A DNA stretch of 64,000 bases from Thermothielavioides terrestris NRRL 8126 (taxonomy: Eukaryota > Ascomycota > Sordariomycetes > Sordariales > Chaetomiaceae): NCBI RefSeq assembly GCF_000226115.1, contig NC_016458.1, forward strand, positions 8,909,501 through 8,973,500, in the 5' to 3' direction. Position 1 is the stretch's first letter; each line of letters opens with the position of its first letter. Positions 38,425-51,057 of this stretch are shown here, piece after piece. Made by a program: the position numbers and the translations under genes. The notes under the pieces are model-generated. The model was not told the origin of the DNA, did not search any database, and saw only the letters and a program-made list of their open reading frames with translations.

Positions 38425-39571
38425 TATTATTATTATTATTATTAATCTTATACCGAAGAGGCACTTAGTGCCTCGCTACTAAGGGCAAGTGGTCCCTCCA
38501 CCTCTATATATACCACTTATATATAATGCCTACGCTACATTCCCGCTATATAGGGCAGGCCTCCCCGACTTCCTCTCTCTAATTTGCTAGAACTTATCTT
38601 TCTAGCCTAGTAGCAACGGAGATATAGTAGCCTATATAGCCCGCTATACGCTACTTACTTATATAATACGCCCCTAGTACAAACGCCTTAGTCGCTAAGC
38701 GTATAATATATATAAGGAGAGTAGCTAGAGGCCAACCTTCCTACGCCTCTTTTTCCTTTTATATCCCCTATTTATACTACTGTCCTTGTAGCTATTCGCT
38801 AAAGGCTCCTCTACTACACTGCCCTAACTATTATACGCTAGCTATATACCTATAGAGCCTTCTGCCACTCCCTTATATCCTACCTCGCCTTTAACGTTTA
38901 GTTTAAACGCTAGCCGATACTCCTATAGGCGCCTAGTATATATCAACTATCCTATAAATGTCTAAGCGCCTCTCCTACTCCTAAGTAGTGTAAATAGCGT
39001 ATACTAGTCCTAGACACTAGGCTTTTTTATAGTAACTACTAGGTCTTTATAATATATTGTAAAGTAGGCAATAGTCTTAGACGCTTCGCTATAACGATAG
39101 AGTAGTATAGGTATATCTAATATACCTTTCTAGAATAGGAACTGCCTTAAGCCAATAGCTCCTATATATATCTATATAAAGAGAGAGCTCTATACTTTGC
39201 TAAAGTCCATATACACCTATAGTATCTAGGTAGAGGGCTCTAGGCTATATAGGTTAGCTACTTCTCTATAGTGTACCCTCTTTAGCTTTCTAATATCTAT
39301 ATAGTATATCTACAACTCTCTATATACCTTCTACTCCTCTACTATAATTATATCTACATTAGCGCGAAGCTAAAGCTCTTAGAGCTTCTATCTATTGTCT
39401 TCGCTACTCTCGCTCTATACCTCTTCTACTATTGTAAAGTAGTATAAGAGAAGCTATTCCTTAGCCTATACCTACCTCTATTCTATAAAGGAATCCCCTA
39501 TAGCTAGCCTTGTCCCTAGGGTACAACGTATATAGCGCCTCCTCTTTAGCTTCGACGCTCCCTTTATATAT
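38425..39571 (-). mobile_element. LINE copy M6, 3' part, RIP-inactivated
   Basis: (TTA)n, the 3' hairpin and the ORF2 C-terminal region of a minus-strand copy. It is broken at 39557-39571 by M7 and resumes at 45165. All M6 parts add up to about 5.6 kb once M7 and the 248-bp insert are removed. Confidence 0.85.
39557..39571. repeat. Target-site duplication of M7, left copy
   Basis: GCTCCCTTTATATAT occurs here and at 45165-45179. Other copies have GCTACC at this place; the A-to-C difference is not a RIP change and is present in both duplicates. Confidence 0.85.
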
Positions 39572-42500
39572 TATTATTATTATTATTATTAATCTTATAC
39601 CAAAGAGGCACTTAGCGCCTCGCCACTAAAGGTAAGCGGTCCCTCCACCTTTATATATACTATTTACATATAGCGCCTATACTACGTTCCTACTATATAG
39701 GGCGGGCCTCCCTAGTTCCTTCTCTCTAACTCGCTAGAACTTACCTTTCTAGCCTAGTAGCGACAGAGATATAGCGGCCTATATAGCCCGTTGTACGCCA
39801 CTTATATATACGATACGCTCCTAGCGTAGGTGCTATAGCCGCTAGGCGCGCTACGTACTTAAGAGGAGCGGCTAGAGGCCAACCTTCCTACACCTCCTCT
39901 TCTTCCTATTACACCTCTCGTCTACGCCCCAGTCCTCGTAGCTAGCCGCCTAAGGCTCCCCTACCACGTTGTCCTAGCTACTGCACTTCTACTATATATT
40001 CGTAGAGCTTTCTACCAATCCCCTATATCCTACCTTGCCCTCGACGTTTAGCTTAAACGTTAGCCGATACTTCTATAGGCGTCTAGTATATATTAGCTAT
40101 CTTATAAGCCTCTAAACGCCTCTTCTACTCCTAAATAGTGTAAACAACGTATATCGATCTTAGATGTAAGGCCTTCCTATAGTAACTGCAAGGTCTTTAT
40201 AGTATATTGTAAAGTAGGCGACAATCTTAAATGCCTCGCTATAGTAATAAAGTAGTATAAGTGTATCTAGTACCCTCTTCTAAAATAGGAATTGCCTAAG
40301 GCCAATAGCCCTAGTATACGTCTATATAAGAAGGGAGCTTTATACCTTACTAAGATCCTTATATACTTATAGTATTTAGGCAAAGGGTTCTAAAGTATAT
40401 AGGTCTACTACTTCTCTATAGTACGCCCTCTCTAGCCTCCTAGCGTCTATATAGTATATTTATAGCTCTCTATATATCTTCTACTCCTCTATTGTAGCTA
40501 TATCTACGTTGGTATATAGCTATAGCTCCCTAGGTCTCTAATCGTCGTCTTTATTACTTTCGTTCTACGCCTCTACTACTACTACTAGGCAATATATAAG
40601 GAGCTAGTCCTTGGCCTATAGTTGCCTCTACTTTATAGGAGACTCCTTTATAGCTAGTCTCGCTACTAGGGCATAGTGTATATAGCGTCGCTTCTTTAAC
40701 CTTAATGCTACCTTCGTATAGACATTGTATAGGAGCTATATAAGCCTAGTTTTCTAAAGCCTCTACTTGGTATACATTGCCTAGCGGTTAAGGTATAGAT
40801 CGATAGAGGGTACCTAGGTCTTACTTTCTAGGTTATAGACTAGCGTAGCCTTATATATATTAGCAACTACCTAAAGGTAGCTCAACTATATTACGCCAAA
40901 GCTATATACAATCCTATAGGGAGTCTCTCTAATCAACGTTAAAGTATACTATACTACCGCCCTATACGAAAGGACGCTCCTAATGACCTTCGTATAGATC
41001 TCCTAAGCTTATATAATATATATCCTATATATCTTCGCTATAAGTCTTATAAAGGTAAACTTCTATATAGCTATCTTAGCCTTAACTACCTTCTTATATA
41101 CCTAAAATAAGAGCTTATAGTCTAGCTATATACCTAGGAACCTTATTAACTCTATAGGTATAAGTCCTAGCTAACCTTCGCTAAGAATATTGACGACCTC
41201 TATATATAGCCGCTATACCTTTATAAAGTAGATAAGCTCGCTCTTCGCTAGTTCGAACTATATCCTCTGTTCTATAGCCTATTTCTTATACTTAGTAAAC
41301 CCCTTCTCTAGTATATAACAATACACTAGTATATCCTATCCGAATGTAAGAAGGTTAGTGTTATCTATATACTTGACTATTAGAAGCCTAGTATACGCCT
41401 CAAGGGTATAGAACAAAGGGGTAATAAAGAGGATAAATAGCGTTAACGATAGTAGTAAGCCCTATAGTGTACCTTGCTATAGAGTCATAGGCTTAGCTAT
41501 AATCCTATTAAACTATAGGTGTACTATATAATCTTCGAAGTAGCTCTTTAGAAATATAATTAGCTTCCTTTCGAAGCCTAGTTCCTAGAGTATATATAGT
41601 AGCTAGACCTAGTCGACCTAGTTGAAAACGCCTTTTAGGTCTAATTACAATAGTAAAGCGTAGACGCTATATACCTATACCGTCTTTACTATATTAGTCA
41701 CTACTGAGATTGCTACCTCTATAGACCTATACTACTAGAAGCCTATCTATATCTCTAAGAGTAGCTTATACACCTTAGCTATATATATTACTTAGTCTAC
41801 GATAGCCACTTTAATAATCTTGCCTACTATACTAAACAACGATATTAAACGATATACCCCTATCTCCGTTAGCTGTTCTAGAGACTTCCCTAGCTTCCTA
41901 AAGACAACTATCTATATAGTATAGAATTTATATAGAAAGTGCTCTAGTTTAAAATAAATATATATAATCGCTATAAGCACCTCTAATAGCTTACCCTCCT
42001 TGTTATAGGCCTTAAGGAACTTATTAGTAAAGAGGTTCTTGCTAAGCGCTTTATTCGATCTTATATAGCTTATAATCTTTATAATCTCGGTTCTATAGAC
42101 CTCCTAGTCGACTAGCGTAATATTATAAAAAGACTCTTTAGGCTAGTCTTAGTCGAGGATACTATTATACTGCGCTTATAGTATAGGAAAGAAGTGTTCT
42201 ACTAGCGCTTTAGCCTTCTAAATATACGTTATAGCGTTCTAGGGCTCGCTAGGTCCTAGCTAGAGCGTTAGTAGCGCTAGAGGTTTAGGACGTTAGTAGC
42301 TTTAAAGCTATACCTACCTCTCGATGTCCTATATTAGCTTCAACTCCCTCGACGCCCTAGCGAGTAAACAACGCTAATACAACGTCTACGACTAGTAGGT
42401 ATAGCGCTTAAAACGTTGTACCGCTTTACGGTAATATACTTAGGAGCTCGCTATATAGCTTGACCGCTAGGCGCGTTTAGCCCTCTTTACTTCTTATATT

Positions 42501-45164
42501 GCCTCGTCGACTTTAAGATTCTACTATAGCGTATAGGACCCCTAGTTAAAGTTACAATATAGGGCTACTATATCTATAATACTAGTTAGCTTATATATAA
42601 GAGTATCTACTATATCCTTAAGTTCCTCTACTATATTGATCTCCTTTAGTAGGGTTAGGAACTAAGCTTTAGCCTTATACCTTTTATAGTCTAGTAGCGC
42701 TTAGCTATAGCCCTATAGTATAACGGCTCTACTACTACTCCCCTTTAATAGCACTTTAGCTACCTAGGGTATATAGTCCGAGCCTACTAAGTTAAAAGGT
42801 CCTAGCTACTAGATACTACTACCCTATATTGCCTAGATATAGTCGATTATACTATCTCTATTGCTTTACTATACTTAGATAAATATATTATATAGTATAT
42901 AAAGCTTAAGCTCCTATTCTACTATAATTTAGAGTAGTATACTTACTAATTAAAAGGTCCTATTGTACTTGTCCTATATTAGGTAATAGGCGTTAAAGTC
43001 GTTTATAAGTATATTGCGCTCTCTCAGCTCTTGCTCTACTAGGGTATAAAATAGCGACCGCTACCTTAGCTTTTAGTTAGGCAAATAAATAAACTATACT
43101 ATAAAGGGGTCCAATCCTTCTTTCTTAAACGTTATAGCCGCCTAATCTTCCCCTACCTTAGCCAACTATATTACGTAGTCGAAGCGTTTACTTATATATA
43201 GCGCTATTCTATTAACGCTATATACTATCTTATACTAGCTACCTCGCCTATAGGACGGGGCTAGGGGGGTCGTATCTAAGCGAATTAGTAGCTTCTAAAT
43301 CGCTATTAGGTCGAACTCTTCTCTACCCTCTAACGTTTAGTTAAAGTAGTTTCTACTACTATCGATATTCCAATAGAGCACTCTTAGCGTTATAGCTATA
43401 TATTTAGTATAGGATAGAGGCCCTTGGCTATTATTATATTAAGTTATAAAGTTGGCTCTATACTCGCGCTATATAGGGGCGCTATATAAGTAGCACTCCT
43501 ATTTTATATCCTAGCTCCTTAGAAAGTTTATAAAAGCACTCTAAATTAGAATAGGTCTATATCGTTAGAGCGCCTTGCCCTCTAGATATCAATGAGCTAG
43601 CCTACCTTAGTAAAGCGTTTTCTTAGACGCTATTCTCCCGACTTATTCCCCTAGTTTCTACACTACGTACTTGCCTCTATCGCTACTACTATTTGAGACT
43701 AGGGTATATAGAAGGTAAATAAGCGGTCGTTGAACTACTTCTTTATATATTAGCGCTACTCCTTCGCTATCTTATAGCTTATATTAAAGGCTATATAGGC
43801 GCCTCTATAGTTAATATATTTTAGCCTATTCCTAGCTAGGTCAATCTTCACTAGGTATCTTGCCTCTCGCTCCCTTGCTATATCGCTATTGCTATACGCT
43901 ATATAGACGTAGATTAAGCAATGTACCTCTTCCTCTTTATAGAACGTTACTTTATATCCCTACTTTCTATATTTAAAGTATAGAATTATATATACTATAC
44001 CTTCGAAGCATTTATAAGGGTAGACTATATAATCGAGTAGGACCCCTCGGTCGATAAGCCTTACTACTTCCTTAACTATATATAGCTCGACTAGTATATA
44101 TATTGTTTATAGCCCTTAACTGTCTTTAACATTACCCTATAGCGCTTATAGCCTTATATATATAATCTAAACCTTATTCTCCTTCGCTAGGTCTACCGCT
44201 AGGTAGTCAATATTATCTCTATACCTTATCAAAGTAGCTAGCTAAATGCCCTTTATAAACACTATAAAGGTATAGCGCTTAAGTATTATAGTTGCTCTAA
44301 ACGTAGCTATAACCTATACCTTATTGTCTTTATTAGCAAACTACGCTTAGTGGTCCTCCTTAAAGGTAACTACTATATTCCTACTCTTTAGTAGCTTCTA
44401 TACTACGATTACGCTACTTTCGCTACCCTCTATCGTCGCTCTCGTCGTCACTATAGCTATATTAACCGCCTAGACTATATTACCTATATTCCTATTAACA
44501 ATATTTGTAAAGGCTTGCCCAAGGTCTACTATAAGCTTATAGAACAGTTTCTTCGATATATACTAAGTATAGCTTTCAAATAGCTAGGGCGCTACTATCG
44601 TAGCTACGCCCTACCCTACCACCTATACTTAGGTCCTCGCTTATATACTTCCAACGTTTACCTACGTCCTAACCTTGTTCTTAATTTATATAACCTCCTC
44701 TTTAATATAGTCGATACTCCTATATAGCTTATATACGTTGTAAAGGCAGTTTAGCTTATCTTAAAATACCTTATAGTAGTATATATATATAGCTACCTAT
44801 ATATATAGCTATATCTCTAGCAACACTAGGGTATAGAATTCCTATAGGAGCCTCGATCGCTTATCGCTAACGCCCTTAGTACGTATATTCTAATCGTTTA
44901 TAGCTCCTATAGGAGGGAGCCTAAGTCTTTGGTCGCATCGGTCAGGGTATTCGTATACGTTAGCTGCAATGTCGCGACCTATAGTGCCCAACGCCGGGCT
45001 ACCGCCATCGCTACCACGACCCACGTGGCCGCTACGCCCCCTCTACGACATTGTAGATAGGGGTAATTAGGTACACTAAAAACGCTTACGTCGTCGGATT
45101 CGGTTTTAGCTCAACAGTTCTTTCGCAATTGGCGTTTAAGTACGAAGAAGCTCGAATCGTAGCT
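39572..45164 (-). mobile_element. LINE copy M7, full length, RIP-inactivated
   Basis: An uninterrupted minus-strand copy of about 5.6 kb inserted into M6. (TTA)n and the hairpin are on the left and the 5' end is near 45151. About 13 bp of filler (45152-45164) precede the right duplication. The leader and ORF1 start (44990-45060) keep more GC than the rest, as in E3, where the same part is less mutated. Confidence 0.88.
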
Positions 45165-45179
45165 GCTCCCTTTATATAT
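45165..45179. repeat. Target-site duplication of M7, right copy
   Basis: Perfect partner of 39557-39571, including the private C, followed without a break by the expected M6 sequence. Confidence 0.85.
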
Positions 45180-47916
45180 ATATTATATAGGAGCTATATA
45201 AGCTTTATCCTCTAGAGCCTTTGTTTAATATATACTACCTAGTAGTTAAGGTATAAATTGATAGGGGATATCTAAGTCTCGTTCTTAAGGTTATAGACTA
45301 ATATAGCCTTATATATACTTATAATTACCTAAAGGTAGCTCGACTATATTGCGCTAAAGCTATATATAATTCTATATAAGGTCCCTCTAATTAATATTGG
45401 AGTATACTATACTACTACTCTATATAAAAGAACACTTCTAATAACCTTTATATAGATCTTCTAAACTTATATAATATATACCCTATATATCTTCGCTATA
45501 AGCCTTATAAAGACGAACCTCTATATAGCTATCTTCGCCTTTACCACCTTCTTATACACTTTGAAGAAGAGCTTATAATCTAGCTATATACCTAGGAACT
45601 TCGTTAATTCTACTAGGGCGAGCCCCAGTTGGCCTTTACCTAAGATATTAACGACCTCTATATATAGCTATTGTACCCTTATAAAGTAAATAAGCTCGCT
45701 CTTCGCCAACTCGAACTATATACTCTACTTTACTACTTATTTCTTATACTCGATAAACCCCCTCTCTAGTATATAGTAGTATACTAGTATATTCTATTTA
45801 AATATAAGGAGGTTAGTGTTATCTATATACTTAACTATTAAAAGCCTAATATACATCTTAAGAGTATAAAATAGAAAGGTAATAAAAAGGATAAACAGTG
45901 CTAGCAATAGTAGTGAACTCTATAGCGTACCTTGCCTTAGAGTTATAGGCTTAGCTATAATCCTATCGAACTATAGGTACGCTATACAATCCTTAAAGTA
46001 GCTCTTTAAAAGTATAACCAACTTCCTTTCAAAGCCTAGCTCCTAAAGTATATATAGTAGCTAGACCTAGTCGACCTAGTCAAAGGCGCCTTTTAAGTCT
46101 AGTTGCAATAGCGAAGTATAAGCGCTATATATCTATACCGTCTTTACTATATTAGTCACTACCTAGATCGCTACCTCTATAGACCTATACTACTAGAAGC
46201 CTATTTATATCTCTAGAAGTAGTTTATACGCCTTAGCTATAAATAATTACTCGATCTATAATAGCTACTTTAATGATTTTACCTACTATACTAAGTAGCG
46301 ATATTAGATAGTATACCTCTACCTCTATCAACTGCTCTAAAGACTTCCTTAGCTTCCTAAGGACAACTACCTATATAGTATAGAATCTATATAGGAAGTG
46401 CTCTAGCTTAAAATAAGTATATATAATCGCTATAAATACCTTTAATAGCTTACCCTCTTTATTATAAGCTTTAAAGAACTAATTAGTAAGAAGGTCTTTG
46501 CTAAACGCTTTATTTAATCCTATACGACTTATAATCTCTATAATTTCAATATTATAAACCTCCTAGTTAATAGATATAGTATTATAAAAAGACCCTTTAA
46601 ACTAGTTTCGGTCAAAGATACTATTGTACTACGCCTATAGTATAGGAAAAAAGCGCTTTATTAGCGCTTTAGCCTTCTAGGTATATATTATAGTGCTCTA
46701 GAGCTCGCTAAGCCCTAGCTAGAGCGCTAACAACGCTAGAGACTTAGAGCGTTAGTAGCTTTAAAGTTATATCTACCTTTTAATATCCTATATTAGCTTC
46801 TACTCCTTTAACGCTCTAGTAAAAGAGTAGCGCTAATATAGCGTCTACAACTAGCTAGTATAGCATTTAAACTGCTATACTACCTTATAGTAGTATACCT
46901 AGGAGCTTGCTATATAGCTTAATCGCTAAGTATGTTTAGCCCTCTTCGCTTCTTATATCGCTTTATTAACTTTAAGGTTCTACTATAGTATATAAGACCC
47001 TTGATTAAACTTCTAATATAGTACTACTATATCTATAATACTAGTTAGTTTATATATCAAGGTATCTACTATATCTTTAAGTTCCTCTACTATATTAATC
47101 TCCTTTAATAGAGTAAAGAACTACGCTTTAGCTTTATACCTTTTATAGTCCAATAGTACCTAGCTATAGCCTAGCAATGTAACGGCTCTACCGCTACTCC
47201 CCTTTAGTAGTACTTTAGCTACCTAAGGTATATAGTCTAAGCCTACTAAGTCGAGTAGCTTTAGCTACTAGGTACTACTACCCTATATTGCCTAGATATA
47301 GTCGATTATACTATCTCTATTGCTTTATTGAACCTAGGTAGACGTACTATAAAGTATATAGAGCTTAAGCTCCTATTCTACTACGATCTAGAGTAGTATA
47401 CTCGTTAACTAAGAGGTTCTATTATACTTGTTCTACATTAGGTAATAGGCATTAAAGTCGTTAACGAATATATTATACCCTCTTAGCTCCTACTCTACTA
47501 GGGCGTAGAGTAGCGATCGCTACTTTAGCTCCTAGTTAAACGAATAGATAGACTATACTATAAGGGGGTCCAACCCCTCCTTCTTAAACATTACCGCTAC
47601 CTAGTCTTCCCTAACCTTAGTAGACTATATTATATAGTCGAGGCGCTTATTTATATACAACGCTACTCTACTAGTACTATATATTATCTTATACTATCTA
47701 CTTTACCTATAGAGCAAGGTAGATAGGGCTATAGTTAAATAGATTAGTAGCTTTTAAATTACTATTAGGTTAAACTCCTCTCTCCCCTTTAGTACCTAGT
47801 TAAAGTAGTATCTACTACTATCGATATTCCAATAGAATACTTTCAACGTTATAGCTATATACTCGGTATAGAATAGAGGCCCTTAGTTATAACTATATTA
47901 GGCTATAAAGCTAGCT
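45165..47916 (-). mobile_element. LINE copy M6, central part (RT to EEP), RIP-inactivated
   Basis: M6 continues after M7 with the RT domain and the EEP domain on the minus strand, with stops throughout. It is interrupted again at 47917 by a short, unrelated insert. Confidence 0.84.
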
Positions 47917-48164
47917 AATGCAGAGAAGTGCTGTAGATATGTAGAATAATAAGATGTAGATTATAATGCCGGTGGATCGAAGATCTAGGCGGTGGTGCGC
48001 CAAGAAATATATGTCTGCAAAGTAGAACACATGTGCGCACACCGCCTGCCCGAATGGGCCTAGCGTTGCAAAGTCTGCAACGCAGGGCGTAGGGCACCCT
48101 TATCTAATCTACGTACACAGACACATAGGTCACATAACCCCCCTATTCCTCCTGCCCTATATTA
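47917..48164. mobile_element. 248-bp non-family insert with little RIP
   Basis: M6 is interrupted in the EEP region by 248 bp that match nothing else in the window. The 6-bp sequence CTAGCT stands on both sides (47911-47916 and 48165-48170). Unlike its surroundings the insert is rich in CA, TG and GC. It contains a small inverted repeat around GTTGCAAAGTCTGCAAC. I see no clear terminal inverted repeats. It could be a small MITE or another non-autonomous element, or captured DNA. A 60-codon frame on its minus strand looks accidental. Confidence 0.6.
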
Positions 48165-49872
48165 CTAGCTCTGTATTTATATTATATAGGGGCGCTATAT
48201 AAATAGCGCTCTTATTTTATACCCTAGCTCCCTAGAACGTTTATAAAAGTACTTTAAATTAAAATAGGTCTATACCGTTAGAGCGCTCTACCCTCTAGAT
48301 ATCGATAGGCTAGCCTACCTTAGTAAGGCACTTCCTTAGGCGCTATTCCCCTAACTTATCTTCCTAGCTTCTATACTATATATTTATCTCTACTACTATC
48401 GTTGCCTAAGGCTAGGGTATATAGAATGTAAGTAGGTAGTTAAGGAACTACTCCCTTATATATTTATACTACTCCTTTATAACCTTATAGCTTATATTAA
48501 AGGCTATATAGACGCCTCTACAATTGATATACTTTAGCTAGTGCCTAGCTAGGTCGGTCTTTATAGGGCACTATACCTCTCGCTCTCTTATAGTACTACT
48601 ATCGCTATACACTATATAGGTATAAACTAGACAATATATCTCCTTCTCCTTATAGAATATCGCCTTATATCTCTGTTTCCTATATTTAAAGTATAAGATT
48701 ATATATACTACGCCCTTAAAGCGTTTATAAAAGTAGACGGTATAATTAAATAGAATTCCTTAGTCGATAAGCTTTATAGCTTCTTTAACTATATAGAGCT
48801 CGACTAATATATATATCGTCTATAGTCTCTAACTATCCTCGGTACTACTCTATAATATATATAGCCTTATATATATAACCTAGACTTTATTTTCCTTCGC
48901 TAGGTCTACCGCTAAGCGGTTAAAGCTATCTCTATACCTTGTTAAAGTAGCTAGCTAAACGCCCTTCGCTAATACTACGAAGGTATAGCGTTTAAGTACT
49001 ATAGTCGCCTTAAATATAGCGGTAACCTATACCTTATTGTTCTTGTTAGCGAACTATACTTAGTGGTCCTTCTTAAATATAACCACTATATTCCTACTCT
49101 TTAGTAGCTTCTACGCTATAATAGCGCTACTTCCACTACCTTCTATAGTCGCTCTTATCGTAGCTATAGCTATATTAACTACCTAGACTATATCTCCTAC
49201 ACTCCTATTAACAATATCTATAGACGTCTATCTAAAGTCAACTATAAGCTTATAGAACAGCTTCTTTGATATATACTATATATAGCTTTTAAGTAGCTAG
49301 GGTATTATCGTTATAGCTATACCCTACCTTACTACCTAGACCTAGGTCCTTGCCTAGGCACCTTTAATACCTATCTATAGCCCAACCTTGTTCTTTATCT
49401 ATATAACCTCCTCTTTTATATAGTCGACACTCTTATATATATATTATAAAGGTAGTTTAGCTCGTTTTAAAACATTTTATAGTAGTATATATATATAGTA
49501 GTCTATATATATAGCTATATCTCTAGTAGCACTAAAGCGTAGAACTCCTATAAAAGCCTTGATCGTTTATCGCTATTGCCTTTAGTATATATATTCCAAT
49601 CGTTTATAGCTCTTATAGGAGAGAGCCTAAGTCTTTAGTCGCGTCGGTCGGGGTACTCGCGTACATTAGCTATAGTGTTACGACTTACGACGTCTACTAT
49701 TGGACTACCGCTATCGCTACTACGACCTATATAGCTGTTACGCCCCTTCTACAACATTGTAGATAGGGGTAATTGGGTACGCTAAGAATACTTGTGTTGT
49801 CGGATTCGATTTTAGCTCAACGGTTCCTTTATAATCGGCGTTTAAGTGCGAAGAAGCCTTTCTAGTTTTTAG
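48165..49872 (-). mobile_element. LINE copy M6, 5' part (EEP, ORF1, leader), RIP-inactivated
   Basis: M6 resumes exactly at the duplicated CTAGCT and runs through the rest of EEP and ORF1 to the family's 5' end near 49857. About 15 bp of T-rich filler precede the right target-site duplication at 49873. Confidence 0.84.
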
Positions 49873-49888
49873 TAAGTAAATAGTATAT
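49873..49888. repeat. Target-site duplication of M6, right copy
   Basis: Perfect 16-bp partner of 38409-38424. Confidence 0.85.
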
Positions 49889-50102
49889 AAAGGGCTATAT
49901 AGGCTACTATATCTCTGACCCTACTAAACTAAAAAGGTGAGTTCTAGCGAGTTAGAAGGTAGGAATCGGGGAGGCCTGCCCTATATAGCGAGAACGTAGC
50001 GTAGGCGCTATATGAGAGTAGTATAGATAGAGGTGGAGGGACCGCTTGCCCTTAGTAGCAGGGCACTTAGAGCCCCTTTGGTGTAAGATTAATAATAATA
50101 AT
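49873..50102 (+). mobile_element. LINE copy P3, 3' end with hairpin and (TAA)n tail
   Basis: The last 230 bp of P3: the right duplicate of the M6 target (49873-49888), the 3' UTR and a (TAA)n tail at about 50088-50102. Its joining to 38424 is supported by the 16-bp duplication and by alignment to the 3' ends of P1 and P2. Confidence 0.85.
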
Positions 50103-50740
50103 ACTTAGGAGTTTATAAGGTTATAGGCTTGCTTATAGGAGTATAAAGCAAGCTCGAAAGGGAAGTGTAGGTTAGGGTAATAAGCCTCTCAAATATAGAA
50201 ACCTAGTTTTTCGTTTATTCTAATTTATTATATTCGCTCTAAGAGGATCTAGATCTCTAATTATATATATTTAAGTAGGCTAGACTCTATGATTAAAGTT
50301 ATAAAGGAAGCCTACTATTAAGATTAGTATAATAGACGTTCTTTACTACAAGTAGTATTGTTTCTTTTTCTAGAGGGCTATTAAGCCTATCCTCTTATTA
50401 TTCAATATTTATTTAGATGGAGGCACCTAAGCTATAAAGATCTTATTATATTATATCCCTCTACTACGTCGCTACTAGACACACCTAAGCTATATATCTA
50501 CCTATTGAGGAGACATCCTTCCTACTACTTAATACGTACTATCTACATCTATCTAGATAGACACTGCATTCCTTTTAAAGATATCTTATATATCTAATTT
50601 ATAATATAGTAGAGTAGGTTAGCATAGAGGTTTTACACTACTTCAATATATATTAAGAAAGGTGCTTCTCTTATACAGAGTGGGGGGAGCATCTAAGTCT
50701 ATATATATGTGTAGGCAGGGCTAATATATGCCCCCCGAGC
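50103..50740. repeat. Unidentified RIP-mutated remnant at the compartment boundary
   Basis: AT-rich, TA-dominated sequence that does not match the LINE family. I could read no protein. Composition recovers gradually after about 50690, with a GC-richer stretch around 50715-50765. It is probably the worn edge of another repeat. Confidence 0.5.
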
Positions 50741-51057
50741 GCAAGGAGTGGCATGCAGAGCTACATATGCTCTAGCTTGTGACATCTTACTACTATAATT
50801 TCTAACTATTGTGTTGCTTTGCATCTGTATCTGCAAGTGCTTTAACTGTGAAGTAATGTAGCGATTGACTCAACAGTTGGGTTCTCCAACATGCTCTTTC
50901 GCAGTGGCATAGGCGCCATTACAACTGAGAACCAAACGAGGATAAGAATGAAGAAGGACTCTGGAAAAGCATGTTGCAAGCTAGAATGCCAAGTGACTAT
51001 ATGCAGCCAAACCTAGCTATGCCTGTGTCTTCGCAAGCGTAATACCAGCTCTTTGGT

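Larger units (their letters stand above)
1..50740. other. RIP-mutated AT-rich heterochromatin-like block
   Basis: Composition changes abruptly near base 50,740. Before it the sequence is dominated by TA, with CA and TG rare and CG still fairly common; after it the sequence is ordinary GC-rich fungal DNA. Translated remnants of retrotransposon proteins are full of TAG stops where Gln or Trp is expected, and Cys is replaced by Tyr. Both fit C-to-T change at CpA on either strand, the signature of RIP. No reading frame of useful length survives. The few frames of 60-65 codons in this block are chance openings in mutated repeats. Confidence 0.93.

Noticed and set aside
47915..48097. 60-codon frame within the 248-bp insert
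   Set aside because: Begins at the junction with the host repeat, has low complexity and no homology I recognise.
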